Positions 17,701 through 25,934 of a stretch of 64,000 nt of DNA are shown here, piece after piece (position 1 is the first letter of the stretch; each line of letters starts with the position of its first letter). The notes under the pieces are model-generated. The model made no database searches. It worked only from the letters and a program-made list of their open reading frames with translations, and was not told where the DNA came from. The position numbers and the translations under genes are program-made. The DNA comes from Fibrobacterota bacterium (GTDB taxonomy: Bacteria > Fibrobacterota > Fibrobacteria > UBA11236), in assembly GCA_947482115.1 (NCBI GenBank), contig CANKII010000001.1, positions 186,001-250,000 of the forward strand, read 5' to 3'.

Positions 17701-20700
17701 TAACAACCCAATACTCGGTCTCCAATCCGGATGATCGTGAAATCCGCATGATCCAGGTCGAGGCTTTGACCGCGACAGGGAAGGGCGGCGAGGAGATGCG
17801 CCGCGCTCTTGCGGGATTGATTCAGGCGGATCCTTCCGGCGGTTCCAAACAACTGTTGAAATTGGCGGCTTTGGATTTGCAGGCGAAGGATACAGCAGCA
17901 GCCGTTCAACACACCGAGACCTATCTCGAAAGTAATCCGAAGTCGGCGGAAGGCTGGCATTTCCTTTATCCTTTGATCACCGGCAAGGCGGGTCAGGAGG
18001 ATTTGCGCATCAAGACATTGGAGCAGTTGCTCGCGCTGGATCCCACTTCCGAACTCCGCTATGATCGTGAATTGTCAGAGCTTTACATCCAACGTGAGAA
18101 CTACGATGCAGCCCAGAAGAGCCTCTCCCGCGCAGTGGTGAGTGCTCCCGCCGACGCAGCGCTGTCGTATCGCCTCGGTGAAGTGGAAGTGAAACAAAGC
18201 AAAGAAGCCTCGGCTGCACAACGCTTCGCCAAGGCCTATCAGCTCCAAACCGAGAACGCAGTTTATGCCCGCACTTACGGACAAACGCTGACTTCACAGG
18301 AGCAGTTGAAAGCCACGCTTCCGCTGTGGCGTTTCCTGTCCCAAAAGAAGCCGGTGGCTGAGGAAACCCGCAAGTATGCACAGTCTCTCTTCCTGAACGG
18401 CGAGTTTGCCGCTTCCGCGAAGGAATGGGATGGGCTGGTGAAGGATGATGAGAATCTTGCCAAGACCGAGCCCATGGTGGCCGAGTCCTATACGAAATCC
18501 GGACAGCTCGCAAAAGCACGCAAAATTCTTGAAGCCCGCGCTGAAACCGAATCCGGCAACCCGCAACTGCTGGAATCCATTGCGATGTTGTACAAGCAGG
18601 AGAACAATAACGACGGGTACATGAAAGCACTCGGAAACCTCGTGCAACTCAATCCCAAATACAAGAGTTATCTCCTCGTTCTGGCGCAGGAAAAGGAAAA
18701 GGCCAAGGACTTCAAAGGCTCGCTCGATCTGTATGAACAATGGGTGAATCAAAATCCGGGTGATGTTCCCGCGATCAAGTCCATGCACCATCTGGCCGGA
18801 CAGTTGAACGACACGACCCGTCTCACGGACGCCTTGGTGCGATTGACCAAGGTGAAAGGTGAGGATATCGCCTATCGCTATCAATTGCTGGAGATCGATT
18901 ATCTCCGCGGAGGCAGTCTGCTGCCCATCGAACAATTGTCCAAGCTTCATCCGGAATGGAAGCACGGCAAGGAAATCATCGTGCGCCACTATTTAAAGCA
19001 GGGACAAAAAGCCAAGCTCATCGGATATATTCCCTTCCTCGAAGCCGAATCGCAGACCGACAAAAACCTGCTGGAACCGCTGGGTGACATTTACGCCTTT
19101 ACGAAAAACAACCTAAAGGCCAATGCCTCTTATTGGGGCTGGTTACAGGCCAATCCGAAGAAGCGTGAAGCCTTTGACAAGGTGTATGCCTTCGGCAAAT
19201 CCACATCTTCTTCTTACATGGGCGAAATTCTGAAACTCGGTGCGATGAGCTTTCCGGAAGATGGAAACTTGCAGCGCCAGTATGCCCTGAGTCTCGGAAA
19301 CAGCGAACAGGCATTGACGGTGTATCAGGCCATTCTTTCCAAGGAACAGGATACTTCCACTTTGGAAAAGGCCATCAATGTGGCCATGACCCTCAAACAA
19401 TTTGCGCTGGCTTCGAAGTGGATTGCAAAGTGGGGCGAATTGGCGCCGAACAACAACAGAGTTTGGGAAACCATGCTCTCGGTCGCCGAGCAAACCGCGA
19501 ACAAAAATCAAGAAATAGAGGCCTTGAACAAGCTCACCGCACTCAATCCGGGCCGCAAGGATGTACTGCAACATTTGGGTCAGGCTTACGAGACGCAAGC
19601 CAAAGCAGACAAGGCGGCGGATGCCTATACCCGTTTGCTGGCGCTTGATCCCAAAAACCGCGATGTCTTCCACAAGTTGAAGACTCTGCTCGTCAAAAAT
19701 CCGGATCAATACAAGGCTGTGTTGCTGACTGTAGACAGCGCAGATGCCACGGCGCATGAAGCCCAGTTCGATTTGGCCAAGATTTATCTGGCGGCGGGCG
19801 ACAAGGAAAAAGCCTATGCCTATGACACCAAGGCTTTGAAACTCCAACCCCAAAATGCCGACTATCAGGCCCTGCTGCCGTTGACGATCACCAAGGATGA
19901 TCAGGTGCAGCAGTATCTCCCCGTCCTCAACGGTCTGGCGCAATTGCCGGGTGCCAAATCTGAGCTGGAATACATGGTGGCGCGCGGATATCTCGCCAAA
20001 AAGGACAATGTTCAGGCCGTTAAGTTCCTGATGTCCGTGAATTCCAAATCTCCCAAAACACTGGAGACCGACAAAGACGCGATTCTCGCCTTGAACGGTG
20101 CGAAGCAATATCCTGCAGTGGCCGCATTGTCGGCGAAATTCCTGGCCGCCAATCCTGCGGACAAGGAAGTTCGTGCCGCGCAGGTGGAAGCTTATATGGC
20201 GGTGGGTAAGACCGGTTCGGAACTTCGCGAAGCGTTGAAAGCCCTTTCCGAAAACTTCCCTGAAGCCGCAGCGAAGCATTTGTTGAAACTGGCGGAATTG
20301 GATTTGCAGGCAAAGGATACGACTGCGGCATTGACACATTCCAAGGCTTATGCCGGAAACAATGCCAAGTCTCTCGAAGCCTGGAAGTTTGTCTATCCGC
20401 TCGTCAAAGGCAAAAAGGCTGAACAGGAATCTTATCGCAAGTCTCTCGAAGCTCTGGCAGTGCTCGACACCGCCCAGCATACCCGTTACGACCGCGAACT
20501 GGTCGAAGTGTATGTTCAGGAGGAGAAATACGACGACGCCCAGAAGGTTCTCCAAAAGGAACTCAAGAGCAACCCGCGTGACGCAGCTTTCTGGTTCCGC
20601 ATGGGTGAAGTGGATGGCAAGCAACATCGCGACTCCTCCGCTGCGTTGCGCTATGGCAAGGCCTATGAAATTGAACCCGCAAATCTGGTTTATGCGCGCT

Positions 20701-23700
20701 CCTTCGGAAAAACCGTTTCTTCCGAATCGGGCATCAAGTCCAATCTGACATTGTGGAAATTCCTGTCACAGCGCCAGTCCACGGACGATGAAAAACACAA
20801 GCTGGCACAGTCGCTGTTCATGAACGGCGATTATCTCGGTGCTTCCCACGAATGGGACGGCCTTTTGCAAACCGACAGTAGCCTGAAATCAAGCCCGATG
20901 GTTTCGCAGTCCTATCTGCGCGCCAGTCTGTATCCCAAGGCCCGCGCCCACATGGAAGCTCGTCTCAAGAACGAGCCGACCAACATGGATCTGCTGGAAG
21001 ATTTGCTGACTTTGAATAAACTGCAGACCAATCCTGCGGGATATCTGGACGCGCTCGAACGCATCGTCCAAATCGAACCCAAGCGCAAGAATTACCAGCT
21101 GTTGCTGGCGCAAGAGCGTGAAAAGGCCAAGGACAAGAAGGGCGCTTTGGATGCTTATGACCAGTACATCGCGCGCACAGGGGGAGACTTGCAATCCCTG
21201 CAGGCCATGCAAAAACTTGCGGATGACGCGAAGGACACCGTGCGTCTGGTGGAGGCTCTTGTCCGCCTGAATCGTGACAAGAATGCGGATCTTCATTACA
21301 AGTTCCAGATGGCGGCCGTGGACTATGCCCGTGGCGGTAGCATTGTGCCTATTGAGAAACTGACCAAGTTGTATCCGACTTTCGCCGAAGGCAAAGTTGT
21401 TCTGGTCAAGGAGTATTTGAAGAAACGTGAAGCCGCAAAGCTTGCCCCGTATCTGCCAATCATGGATCAGCTAGTGAGTCAGGATCGCACCCTGTCCGAG
21501 GCAGCGGGCGATGTGTACGCCCAATTGAAGCAGGTGGACAAGGCCAACGAGGCCTATTATACGGCTTACTCTGCGAACAAGAAGGACAAGGCGCTTTTCG
21601 ACAAGGTGTATGATTACGCGAAGAAGACGAACTCAACCTATCGTCCGAGTCTGTTGCGTCAGGGGTATGACACCTTCACGGACGATGTCGCGCTCAAGTT
21701 TGATTTCGCGGAATCCCTCGGCAAGACGCCGCGCGCCCTAGAGGTGTACAACAAGATTCTCGCCAACGATCCGAATCAACTGGTTGCGATCCGCAATGCG
21801 TCGGAAGTGTCGCTTGCATTGGGTAAGACAGACTCGACTGTTGTCCTGCTCCGCCGCTGGACCCAGTTGGAGACTCAAAACATCCGTCCGTGGACTTTGC
21901 TGGCCGACCTGTATCAGCGTGGCCGTAAAGACACAGCCCTTGCCGCCGAAGCGTTGGGCAAGGTTTCGGAACTCTCACCCAAGGACGGCAAGGCGGCTTA
22001 TGCAGCCTCGCAGGCTTATCGCAAAATCGGTGACAAGAACCGCGCGCTGGAATATTTGAATCAGGCTGTCACCTTGCAGCCGCAAGAGGCGAACTATCAA
22101 AAGGAACAGGCGCTTTTGATGGTGGAGCTGGGCCAGGCGGACAAGGCCAAGGCTTCGCTGCTTTTGGTGGACAAGAAGTTCCCGCGCGATGAAGCCGTTA
22201 ACAAGGCGCTTTATGACGTATATGTGGCCGCAGGGGACAAGAACGCGGCCCGTGAAAGAATGCGCATTCTTTACTCCATCAAGCAGTACTCCAAGTTTTA
22301 TGCGATTTCGCTGGCGAAGCTGGAGAATGAGTTGAACAACCCGGTGGAAGTGGCCAACATCCTTTCCCGGCCGGAATTGCGCGACACCATGGATGCCAAG
22401 CTTTCGCTTGCATTGCTCGATGCGTATTTCAAAACCAACCAGAAGGATCGCGCTGCAGTTCTCGGTCCGCAGTTATTGCAGAAATACCCGGATGAAGCGA
22501 AAAAATCCCTGCCCCTCGGCGTTCTCTTCTACAACCTGAAGAACCGTCCCAAGGCCAAGGAAATCCTCGAAGCCTATACCAAGGACAACGACACTTCGAC
22601 CGAAGCTTTCTATTACCTCGGCAAAATTCGTTACGAAGAAAAGAATTGGGCCGATGCGGCGGATGCCTTGGAAAAATCCAAAAACTTCCAGCCAGATGTT
22701 CCTGCGTTGTTGGGCGAATCCTATGCCCAGTCCGGTGGCGGTGCCAAAGCGGCCCAGGCCTATGAGGATTACTACGCCAAGTCGAAGGATCCCAAGACTC
22801 TGGATCAACTCTACAAGCTGTACAAGCAGCTTCACGACACCTCTGGTAATATGCAAAGGACGCTGGAGCGTTTGCTGGTCATTAACCCGAACAACATGGA
22901 CTATCGCGCGGAACTGGCGTCGATTTATCTGTCTCACGGCGATTCCAAGCAGGCCGAGGAACAGTTCCAGCAAATCCTGAAAGTCAATCCTGCCCATCCG
23001 TTGGCGAACTACAAGCTCGGTGTGATGCTGGCCCAGCGTCAGGATTGGGTGCATGCAGAACCGATGTTGCAAGCGGGAAGCATGCGCTATCCCGACAGCC
23101 TCAACGGCTGGCTGCTTTTGGGAGATGCCAATCTTGCCCTCAAACGTCCGCAGCCGGCTTTGATGGCTTTCAAGCGCGCTGCGAAACTGGCTCCTCAGAA
23201 TGTTCACGCAGCTGTGGGACGTCTTCAGGTCGATCGTGAATTGAACATGACCGCGGACATGTCTTCGGCAGCAGCGGCGGTGTTGCAACTGGATTCCGAC
23301 AATGTTGAAGCGGGTAGCACGCTCGCCGGTATTCGCTTTCAGGAGCACAAATATGCAGAGGCCGCGCCCTTGTACGCCCGTGTGGTAAGCAAGGTGACAG
23401 ACGACAAGCAAATCTGGATCAACTACGGCCAATCGTTACTCGAGCTGAAGCGGACCACCGATGCGAAGAACGCTTTGCAAAGCGCCATTAATCTTGGCGC
23501 TTCCGATCCTCGTGTGATGACGAGCCTCGCGCGTCTTTATCAGCAGGAGGGGAACACCGAACAGGCGGAAGCCCTGTTGAAGGACATGCTCAAGAAAGAC
23601 CCGAACAATCCCTGGGCCTATTTCGGTCTCGGCCAAATTGCGGCGGACCGCAAGCAGGACGGCGTGGCGGAGCAGAATTTCCGCAAGGCCTGTCAGTTGG

Positions 23701-24848
23701 CTCCGACCAATGGTGAATATGCCGAAGCGTTGGCCCGTCTGCTGTATTCGAAAGACGAATACGCCAAGGCGATCGCCGTTCTTGAGGCGGCTCGTGCCGG
23801 CTTGAACACCCGTGGCCGTTTACTCTATGGCCAGTCCCTGGCGAAGGAAGGCAAATCCGAACTGGCGTTGAGCCAGATCAAGGCTGTCTATGAAAAGGAA
23901 CCCACACCTGAAGTGATGGCTTCACTGGCCGATCTTTATGTGGCTCGTGGCCGAGTCAAGGATGCCATTGCTTTGCTGGATACATCTTCCGCCAAGTCGG
24001 ATGCGAATGTCCAGTTCAGTCTCGCGAAGGCACGCATCGTCAACGGTGAACCCAATCTGGCGAGCCCGTTCCTCGAGCAGTTGATTTCAAAGGACGCACA
24101 GAATCCGGATTATTACTACCAGCGCGGCCTCGTGAATTACATGGAACGCATTTGGTCTGATGCGCAAAGCGATTTCGCCAGCGCGCTGAAATACGATGCG
24201 GGTTATACGGACGCTTCCTATTACCTCGGCATGAGCCTGTTGAAGCTGGGCAAGTTGGAAGAAGCGCAGAATTCCTTCAAGGAACTGGCGCAGAACAAGA
24301 CCCCGTCCATCCAGTCCAAGGGTTTCTACGGCATGGCGATGGCCTTTGATGCGGATCGCAAGCTGGAAGCGGTTGAGAACTACCTGAACAAGTCGATTGC
24401 GGCCAAGGAAAGCCCGGACGCCCTTTCTTCTCTGGGAAGGCTCTATCTGCGCCAGCGCAAGCCCCAGCAGGCTGAAAAGCCCGCACGTCGCGCCCTTGAA
24501 CTCAGCCCCGGCGATCCGTCCGCCACGGGCGTCCTGAGCGAAACGGAAATGGCGTTGGGCCGCAAGGATGCGGCTATTGACCGCATCACCAAGGCATTGG
24601 TGGATCATCCAAACTCCTGTGAGTTGCAATTGGGCGCCGCCAAGATTCAGTTCTTGGCCGGGAATTACGACAAGTCCAGCGAGAGCGGTTTGACGGCGGT
24701 GAGCAACTGCCCCGATGATCCGGGAGGTTATTTCTTCCTCGCGATGGCTTCGGATCGCAAGTCCAACAAGAAGGAGGCGAAACGCTTCTTTGGGGAATTT
24801 GTGAAGCATGGCGGTGACGCCAGCAACGTTCCGGCGGACTATCGCTAG
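14769..24848 (+). CDS. Giant TPR-repeat protein, exported, with coiled-coil insert
   Basis: 3,359 residues. A signal peptide (about 1-37, ending SLCTPIAAASA) is followed by TPR units (about 38-270), an Ala/Lys/Asp/Arg-rich coiled coil (about 295-520) and then TPR-like helix pairs to the end. Many units show the TPR pattern, for example AIEPYHHAFQIKPGD and ALEYLNQAVTLQPQ. No catalytic domain or transmembrane segment is visible after the signal, so it is probably a periplasmic scaffold or an outer-membrane-associated protein; the exact role is unknown. The coiled coil resembles the helical middle of TolA. Residues about 840-1650 are duplicated at about 1650-2450. The ATG at 14769 has GGAG five bases upstream. 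The gene stands alone, with a terminator after it. Confidence 0.9.
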   Translation: MQSIVSTSLRSNRLHSFGVACLVVLGSLCTPIAAASADQLFQTAQKQYQGGDINKAISSLQQVLASNKDYVDALALLGSCYVEMGQFDKAIEPYHHAFQIKPGDRAILKGYQTALDGAGILDAQVPVLHTLFLQNPTDDATSGKYLSVLESLGPTRFPREYSELLDRLRQTPNADPTYASKLTKFYFSIGKFVQAVPVLKDMLQEDPESVENWKQLAQALDAAKNPGGAKEAYQKAILYSSNADERAGFEQAIKDIGTGRNVPAPVAIVEEKPAEVAPAPVVQQAAPVVDHTAELKAAQEADRQAKLDADRQAKDEAARVAAEAAQRKADQQAALNADRQAKLDADRQAKDEAARVAAEAAQRKADQQAALNADRQAKLDADRQAKEDAARVAAEIAQQKTEQQAALDADRKARLESERQAKADQLAALEADRKAKLEADQQAKEEAARVAREIAQQKAEQQAALDADRKAQLEAERQAKEEAAKYAREEAERVAKERADNLAQAEAMRKAKDEEERQFLTQVDAVLTQKPGQFDTLALLTKIQDRRASSKIQDPRLVEAEGILDYYQMSYSMATEQFRKLKVMSPLDTRLMALSYYEQQDFPNAIKLFTKIVGIRESKADWEKYLNALVQSGQRAPAALEYESYLLKYPTSEDALNFLVDFYRAPLQKEKLIPKLELKLAKEPKDAGLLSELIGLVDKSSPKAIEYRQRLLEVNPDDNNTKLELAKMQDARGNRPEAIKYYVAVASDYSSDKAYNLKLADLLLQEHKTSDAVKYLELAQNADPMDKALILRLAGMYEEAKQADKTREAYLKAFDVDTKDKLVQAKILEAYKSQGKEERRDVLMRIDASDPTAHVVQFQLAKLSLEDGDKDRAFEYLSKALKLQPQNTEYQSLLPSVVSNDYQVAEYLPLLETMAQQPTAKPELQMMVAKGLLAKQNSLGAAKYFALVYAKEPKLLEGNRDAIMSLYGTKQYPALAVLTTQYSVSNPDDREIRMIQVEALTATGKGGEEMRRALAGLIQADPSGGSKQLLKLAALDLQAKDTAAAVQHTETYLESNPKSAEGWHFLYPLITGKAGQEDLRIKTLEQLLALDPTSELRYDRELSELYIQRENYDAAQKSLSRAVVSAPADAALSYRLGEVEVKQSKEASAAQRFAKAYQLQTENAVYARTYGQTLTSQEQLKATLPLWRFLSQKKPVAEETRKYAQSLFLNGEFAASAKEWDGLVKDDENLAKTEPMVAESYTKSGQLAKARKILEARAETESGNPQLLESIAMLYKQENNNDGYMKALGNLVQLNPKYKSYLLVLAQEKEKAKDFKGSLDLYEQWVNQNPGDVPAIKSMHHLAGQLNDTTRLTDALVRLTKVKGEDIAYRYQLLEIDYLRGGSLLPIEQLSKLHPEWKHGKEIIVRHYLKQGQKAKLIGYIPFLEAESQTDKNLLEPLGDIYAFTKNNLKANASYWGWLQANPKKREAFDKVYAFGKSTSSSYMGEILKLGAMSFPEDGNLQRQYALSLGNSEQALTVYQAILSKEQDTSTLEKAINVAMTLKQFALASKWIAKWGELAPNNNRVWETMLSVAEQTANKNQEIEALNKLTALNPGRKDVLQHLGQAYETQAKADKAADAYTRLLALDPKNRDVFHKLKTLLVKNPDQYKAVLLTVDSADATAHEAQFDLAKIYLAAGDKEKAYAYDTKALKLQPQNADYQALLPLTITKDDQVQQYLPVLNGLAQLPGAKSELEYMVARGYLAKKDNVQAVKFLMSVNSKSPKTLETDKDAILALNGAKQYPAVAALSAKFLAANPADKEVRAAQVEAYMAVGKTGSELREALKALSENFPEAAAKHLLKLAELDLQAKDTTAALTHSKAYAGNNAKSLEAWKFVYPLVKGKKAEQESYRKSLEALAVLDTAQHTRYDRELVEVYVQEEKYDDAQKVLQKELKSNPRDAAFWFRMGEVDGKQHRDSSAALRYGKAYEIEPANLVYARSFGKTVSSESGIKSNLTLWKFLSQRQSTDDEKHKLAQSLFMNGDYLGASHEWDGLLQTDSSLKSSPMVSQSYLRASLYPKARAHMEARLKNEPTNMDLLEDLLTLNKLQTNPAGYLDALERIVQIEPKRKNYQLLLAQEREKAKDKKGALDAYDQYIARTGGDLQSLQAMQKLADDAKDTVRLVEALVRLNRDKNADLHYKFQMAAVDYARGGSIVPIEKLTKLYPTFAEGKVVLVKEYLKKREAAKLAPYLPIMDQLVSQDRTLSEAAGDVYAQLKQVDKANEAYYTAYSANKKDKALFDKVYDYAKKTNSTYRPSLLRQGYDTFTDDVALKFDFAESLGKTPRALEVYNKILANDPNQLVAIRNASEVSLALGKTDSTVVLLRRWTQLETQNIRPWTLLADLYQRGRKDTALAAEALGKVSELSPKDGKAAYAASQAYRKIGDKNRALEYLNQAVTLQPQEANYQKEQALLMVELGQADKAKASLLLVDKKFPRDEAVNKALYDVYVAAGDKNAARERMRILYSIKQYSKFYAISLAKLENELNNPVEVANILSRPELRDTMDAKLSLALLDAYFKTNQKDRAAVLGPQLLQKYPDEAKKSLPLGVLFYNLKNRPKAKEILEAYTKDNDTSTEAFYYLGKIRYEEKNWADAADALEKSKNFQPDVPALLGESYAQSGGGAKAAQAYEDYYAKSKDPKTLDQLYKLYKQLHDTSGNMQRTLERLLVINPNNMDYRAELASIYLSHGDSKQAEEQFQQILKVNPAHPLANYKLGVMLAQRQDWVHAEPMLQAGSMRYPDSLNGWLLLGDANLALKRPQPALMAFKRAAKLAPQNVHAAVGRLQVDRELNMTADMSSAAAAVLQLDSDNVEAGSTLAGIRFQEHKYAEAAPLYARVVSKVTDDKQIWINYGQSLLELKRTTDAKNALQSAINLGASDPRVMTSLARLYQQEGNTEQAEALLKDMLKKDPNNPWAYFGLGQIAADRKQDGVAEQNFRKACQLAPTNGEYAEALARLLYSKDEYAKAIAVLEAARAGLNTRGRLLYGQSLAKEGKSELALSQIKAVYEKEPTPEVMASLADLYVARGRVKDAIALLDTSSAKSDANVQFSLAKARIVNGEPNLASPFLEQLISKDAQNPDYYYQRGLVNYMERIWSDAQSDFASALKYDAGYTDASYYLGMSLLKLGKLEEAQNSFKELAQNKTPSIQSKGFYGMAMAFDADRKLEAVENYLNKSIAAKESPDALSSLGRLYLRQRKPQQAEKPARRALELSPGDPSATGVLSETEMALGRKDAAIDRITKALVDHPNSCELQLGAAKIQFLAGNYDKSSESGLTAVSNCPDDPGGYFFLAMASDRKSNKKEAKRFFGEFVKHGGDASNVPADYR
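15670..16250 (+). repeat. 108-bp tandem repeat encoding coiled coil
   Basis: The units begin at 15670, 15778, 15886 and 15994, exactly 108 bases (36 codons) apart, and continue less regularly to about 16250. Each encodes ADRQAKLDADRQAK followed by an EAARVAAE-type helix. The first two copies are very similar at DNA level and later copies have drifted. The reading frame is kept throughout, so unit gain or loss changes only the helix length. Confidence 0.85.
17290..22100 (+). repeat. Large internal duplication within the giant TPR gene (two units of about 2.43 kb)
   Basis: Matching landmarks lie 2,427 bases apart: KALKLQPQN codons at 17403 and 19830, YDREL at 18060 and 20487, and SLF(L/M)NG at 18387 and 20814. 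A later pair, DKVY at 19176 and 21600, is 2,424 apart. The first unit runs from about 17.3 to 19.72 kb and the second from about 19.72 to 22.1 kb. The proteins are clearly similar but the DNA is well diverged, so the event is old. Confidence 0.8.
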
Positions 24849-24867
24849 GGCTTTTACTAAGCAAGAG

Positions 24868-24904
24868 AAAAAGCCAGTAGGAGCGACCTGCTGGCTTTTT
24901 TATT
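24868..24904 (+). terminator. Rho-independent terminator after the TPR gene
   Basis: AAAAAGCCAGTAGG (24868-24881) pairs with CCTGCTGGCTTTTT (24887-24900) around a five-base loop, with a single G-T wobble. The T-run continues to 24901. It lies 20 bases after the TPR stop and is the clearest intrinsic terminator in the window. With its matching A-run it could also work on the opposite strand. Confidence 0.9.
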
Positions 24905-24925
24905 TCCACTATATCTGAGGCAAAA

Positions 24926-25078
24926 ATGACCGAATCTAAATCAAAAGAAAAACCGAACAAGGACGAATGGAAAGTCTGTAGTCGCGGGCATTCCTATAAA
25001 GGCTCCAGCGGATGCCCCATGTGCTGGAAGCTCAACCGTCCCAAACCGCTTGGTACCAGTACCAAGGATGGGCGTTAA
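24926..25078 (+). CDS. 50-residue putative zinc-ribbon protein
   Basis: A short frame with TGAGG five bases before its ATG. The protein has a charged N-terminus (MTESKSKEKPNKDEW) and a compact Cys/His cluster: Cys18, His22, then CPMC further on (CSRGHSYKGSSGCPMCWK). Similar CxxGH...CPxC knuckles open some small proteins that carry a C-terminal domain of RNA polymerase alpha, but nothing follows here. It lies just after a terminator and five bases before a palindrome. Function unknown; a small nucleic-acid-binding protein is one possibility. Confidence 0.6.
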   Translation: MTESKSKEKPNKDEWKVCSRGHSYKGSSGCPMCWKLNRPKPLGTSTKDGR

Positions 25079-25082
25079 TTGA

Positions 25083-25120
25083 CCCCGGTAGGGGCGACTC
25101 GCGAGTCGCCCCTACCGGGG
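25083..25120. repeat. 38-bp perfect REP-like palindrome
   Basis: The left 19 bases (arm CCCCGGTAGGGGCGACTCG) are the exact reverse complement of the right 19. It sits between the zinc-ribbon gene and the end of the acyltransferase gene. On the minus strand the TAG stop of the acyltransferase lies within the palindrome. The outer GGTAGGGGC / GCCCCTACC arms are shared with the palindrome inside the RAYT gene at 32482-32509, so both probably belong to one REP-like family. Confidence 0.85.
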
Positions 25121-25933
25121 GAATCGAATCTTCGGATAAGACCAGTTGTATTGATCAGGTACTTCTGAGATGGCCTTTTCCATCACTCGGCCCAAACTTT
25201 TTTCATTAGCTTGCACCGGTTGATACCGGAATAAAACAGACCTGTCCTTTTCCAACCCTACGGAAACGGCCAGACACACTGCATTTCGTTCACCCAACCA
25301 GTCCATTAAATTACGGGGATGGGGAATCTCGACTTTCCCATTCCAAAGAGAAATCCAATCCTTGGGACGTCCGGGGACTTGATCGACCATCACCGCTAAA
25401 ACACCATGCTGGCGGGCCCACGAACGCAGAGCACTGTGTTGAACATCCATAGGCACGGTTTGTTTTCCAGATTGCTCCCTGCCGTTTCGCATAAGTTGGG
25501 TTAGCATTGGTGCGAAACCACCTGCGGTAAAGATGAAGAAGGGTCGGCCATCTTGTGGCACAGCAGGAATGCGATGGAGCAGTTCCACCGGGCCTTGATG
25601 CCAGCCTAAAAGAGCCACCGGTTTCCCGCTTGTCAGCGCGGACAGATAATGTTCTTCGCCTTCCACTCGAATGGAAACATCATCAATATGGCCGGTGAGA
25701 TGTCGCAGGGACAATGCCGCAATTCGCAGTCGCATTCGGTAATAGGCGAGAGGTGTTGGGACAGAAAACGAAACAAGATTCTGCAGGCTTCGTAGGCGTT
25801 CACGAAGTGAATGGCGGCAAAAGACGTAGATGGGAAGGAATGGCGATCCTATGGTGATGATCAAGCCAGGCGGTAAACGGCTGAGAAGTTTTAATACGAA
25901 AACAGCGAGGAATCCGGCCCATACGCGCGGCAT
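25112..25933 (-). CDS. LpxL/HtrB-type lipid A or lysophospholipid acyltransferase
   Basis: 273 residues, a little shorter than LpxL (about 306). The N-terminal membrane anchor is about 5-35. The acyltransferase His-x4-Glu motif is in GWHQGPVELLH, and later VDQVPGRPKDW and DQYNWSYPKIR match the LpxL/LpxM family. It should add a secondary acyl chain to lipid A or a related lipid at the inner membrane. It starts one base after the upstream pyrophosphorylase stop, so the two are co-transcribed. The last two residues and the stop come from the REP-like palindrome at 25083-25120, so the original C-terminus may have been changed. Confidence 0.8.
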   Translation of the reverse strand: MPRVWAGFLAVFVLKLLSRLPPGLIITIGSPFLPIYVFCRHSLRERLRSLQNLVSFSVPTPLAYYRMRLRIAALSLRHLTGHIDDVSIRVEGEEHYLSALTSGKPVALLGWHQGPVELLHRIPAVPQDGRPFFIFTAGGFAPMLTQLMRNGREQSGKQTVPMDVQHSALRSWARQHGVLAVMVDQVPGRPKDWISLWNGKVEIPHPRNLMDWLGERNAVCLAVSVGLEKDRSVLFRYQPVQANEKSLGRVMEKAISEVPDQYNWSYPKIRFPR

Positions 25934-25934
25934 G

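Noticed and set aside
16383-20627. Long minus-strand frames opposite the giant TPR gene (16383-17576 and 19143-20627)
   Set aside because: They are reverse-strand shadows of strongly coding sequence. The translations are rich in His/Gln/Ile with no recognisable domain, and the plus-strand TPR pattern is continuous.
22473-23432. Minus-strand frame of 319 codons inside the TPR gene
   Set aside because: Same reason: codon mirror of the TPR sequence, no start signal and no motif.
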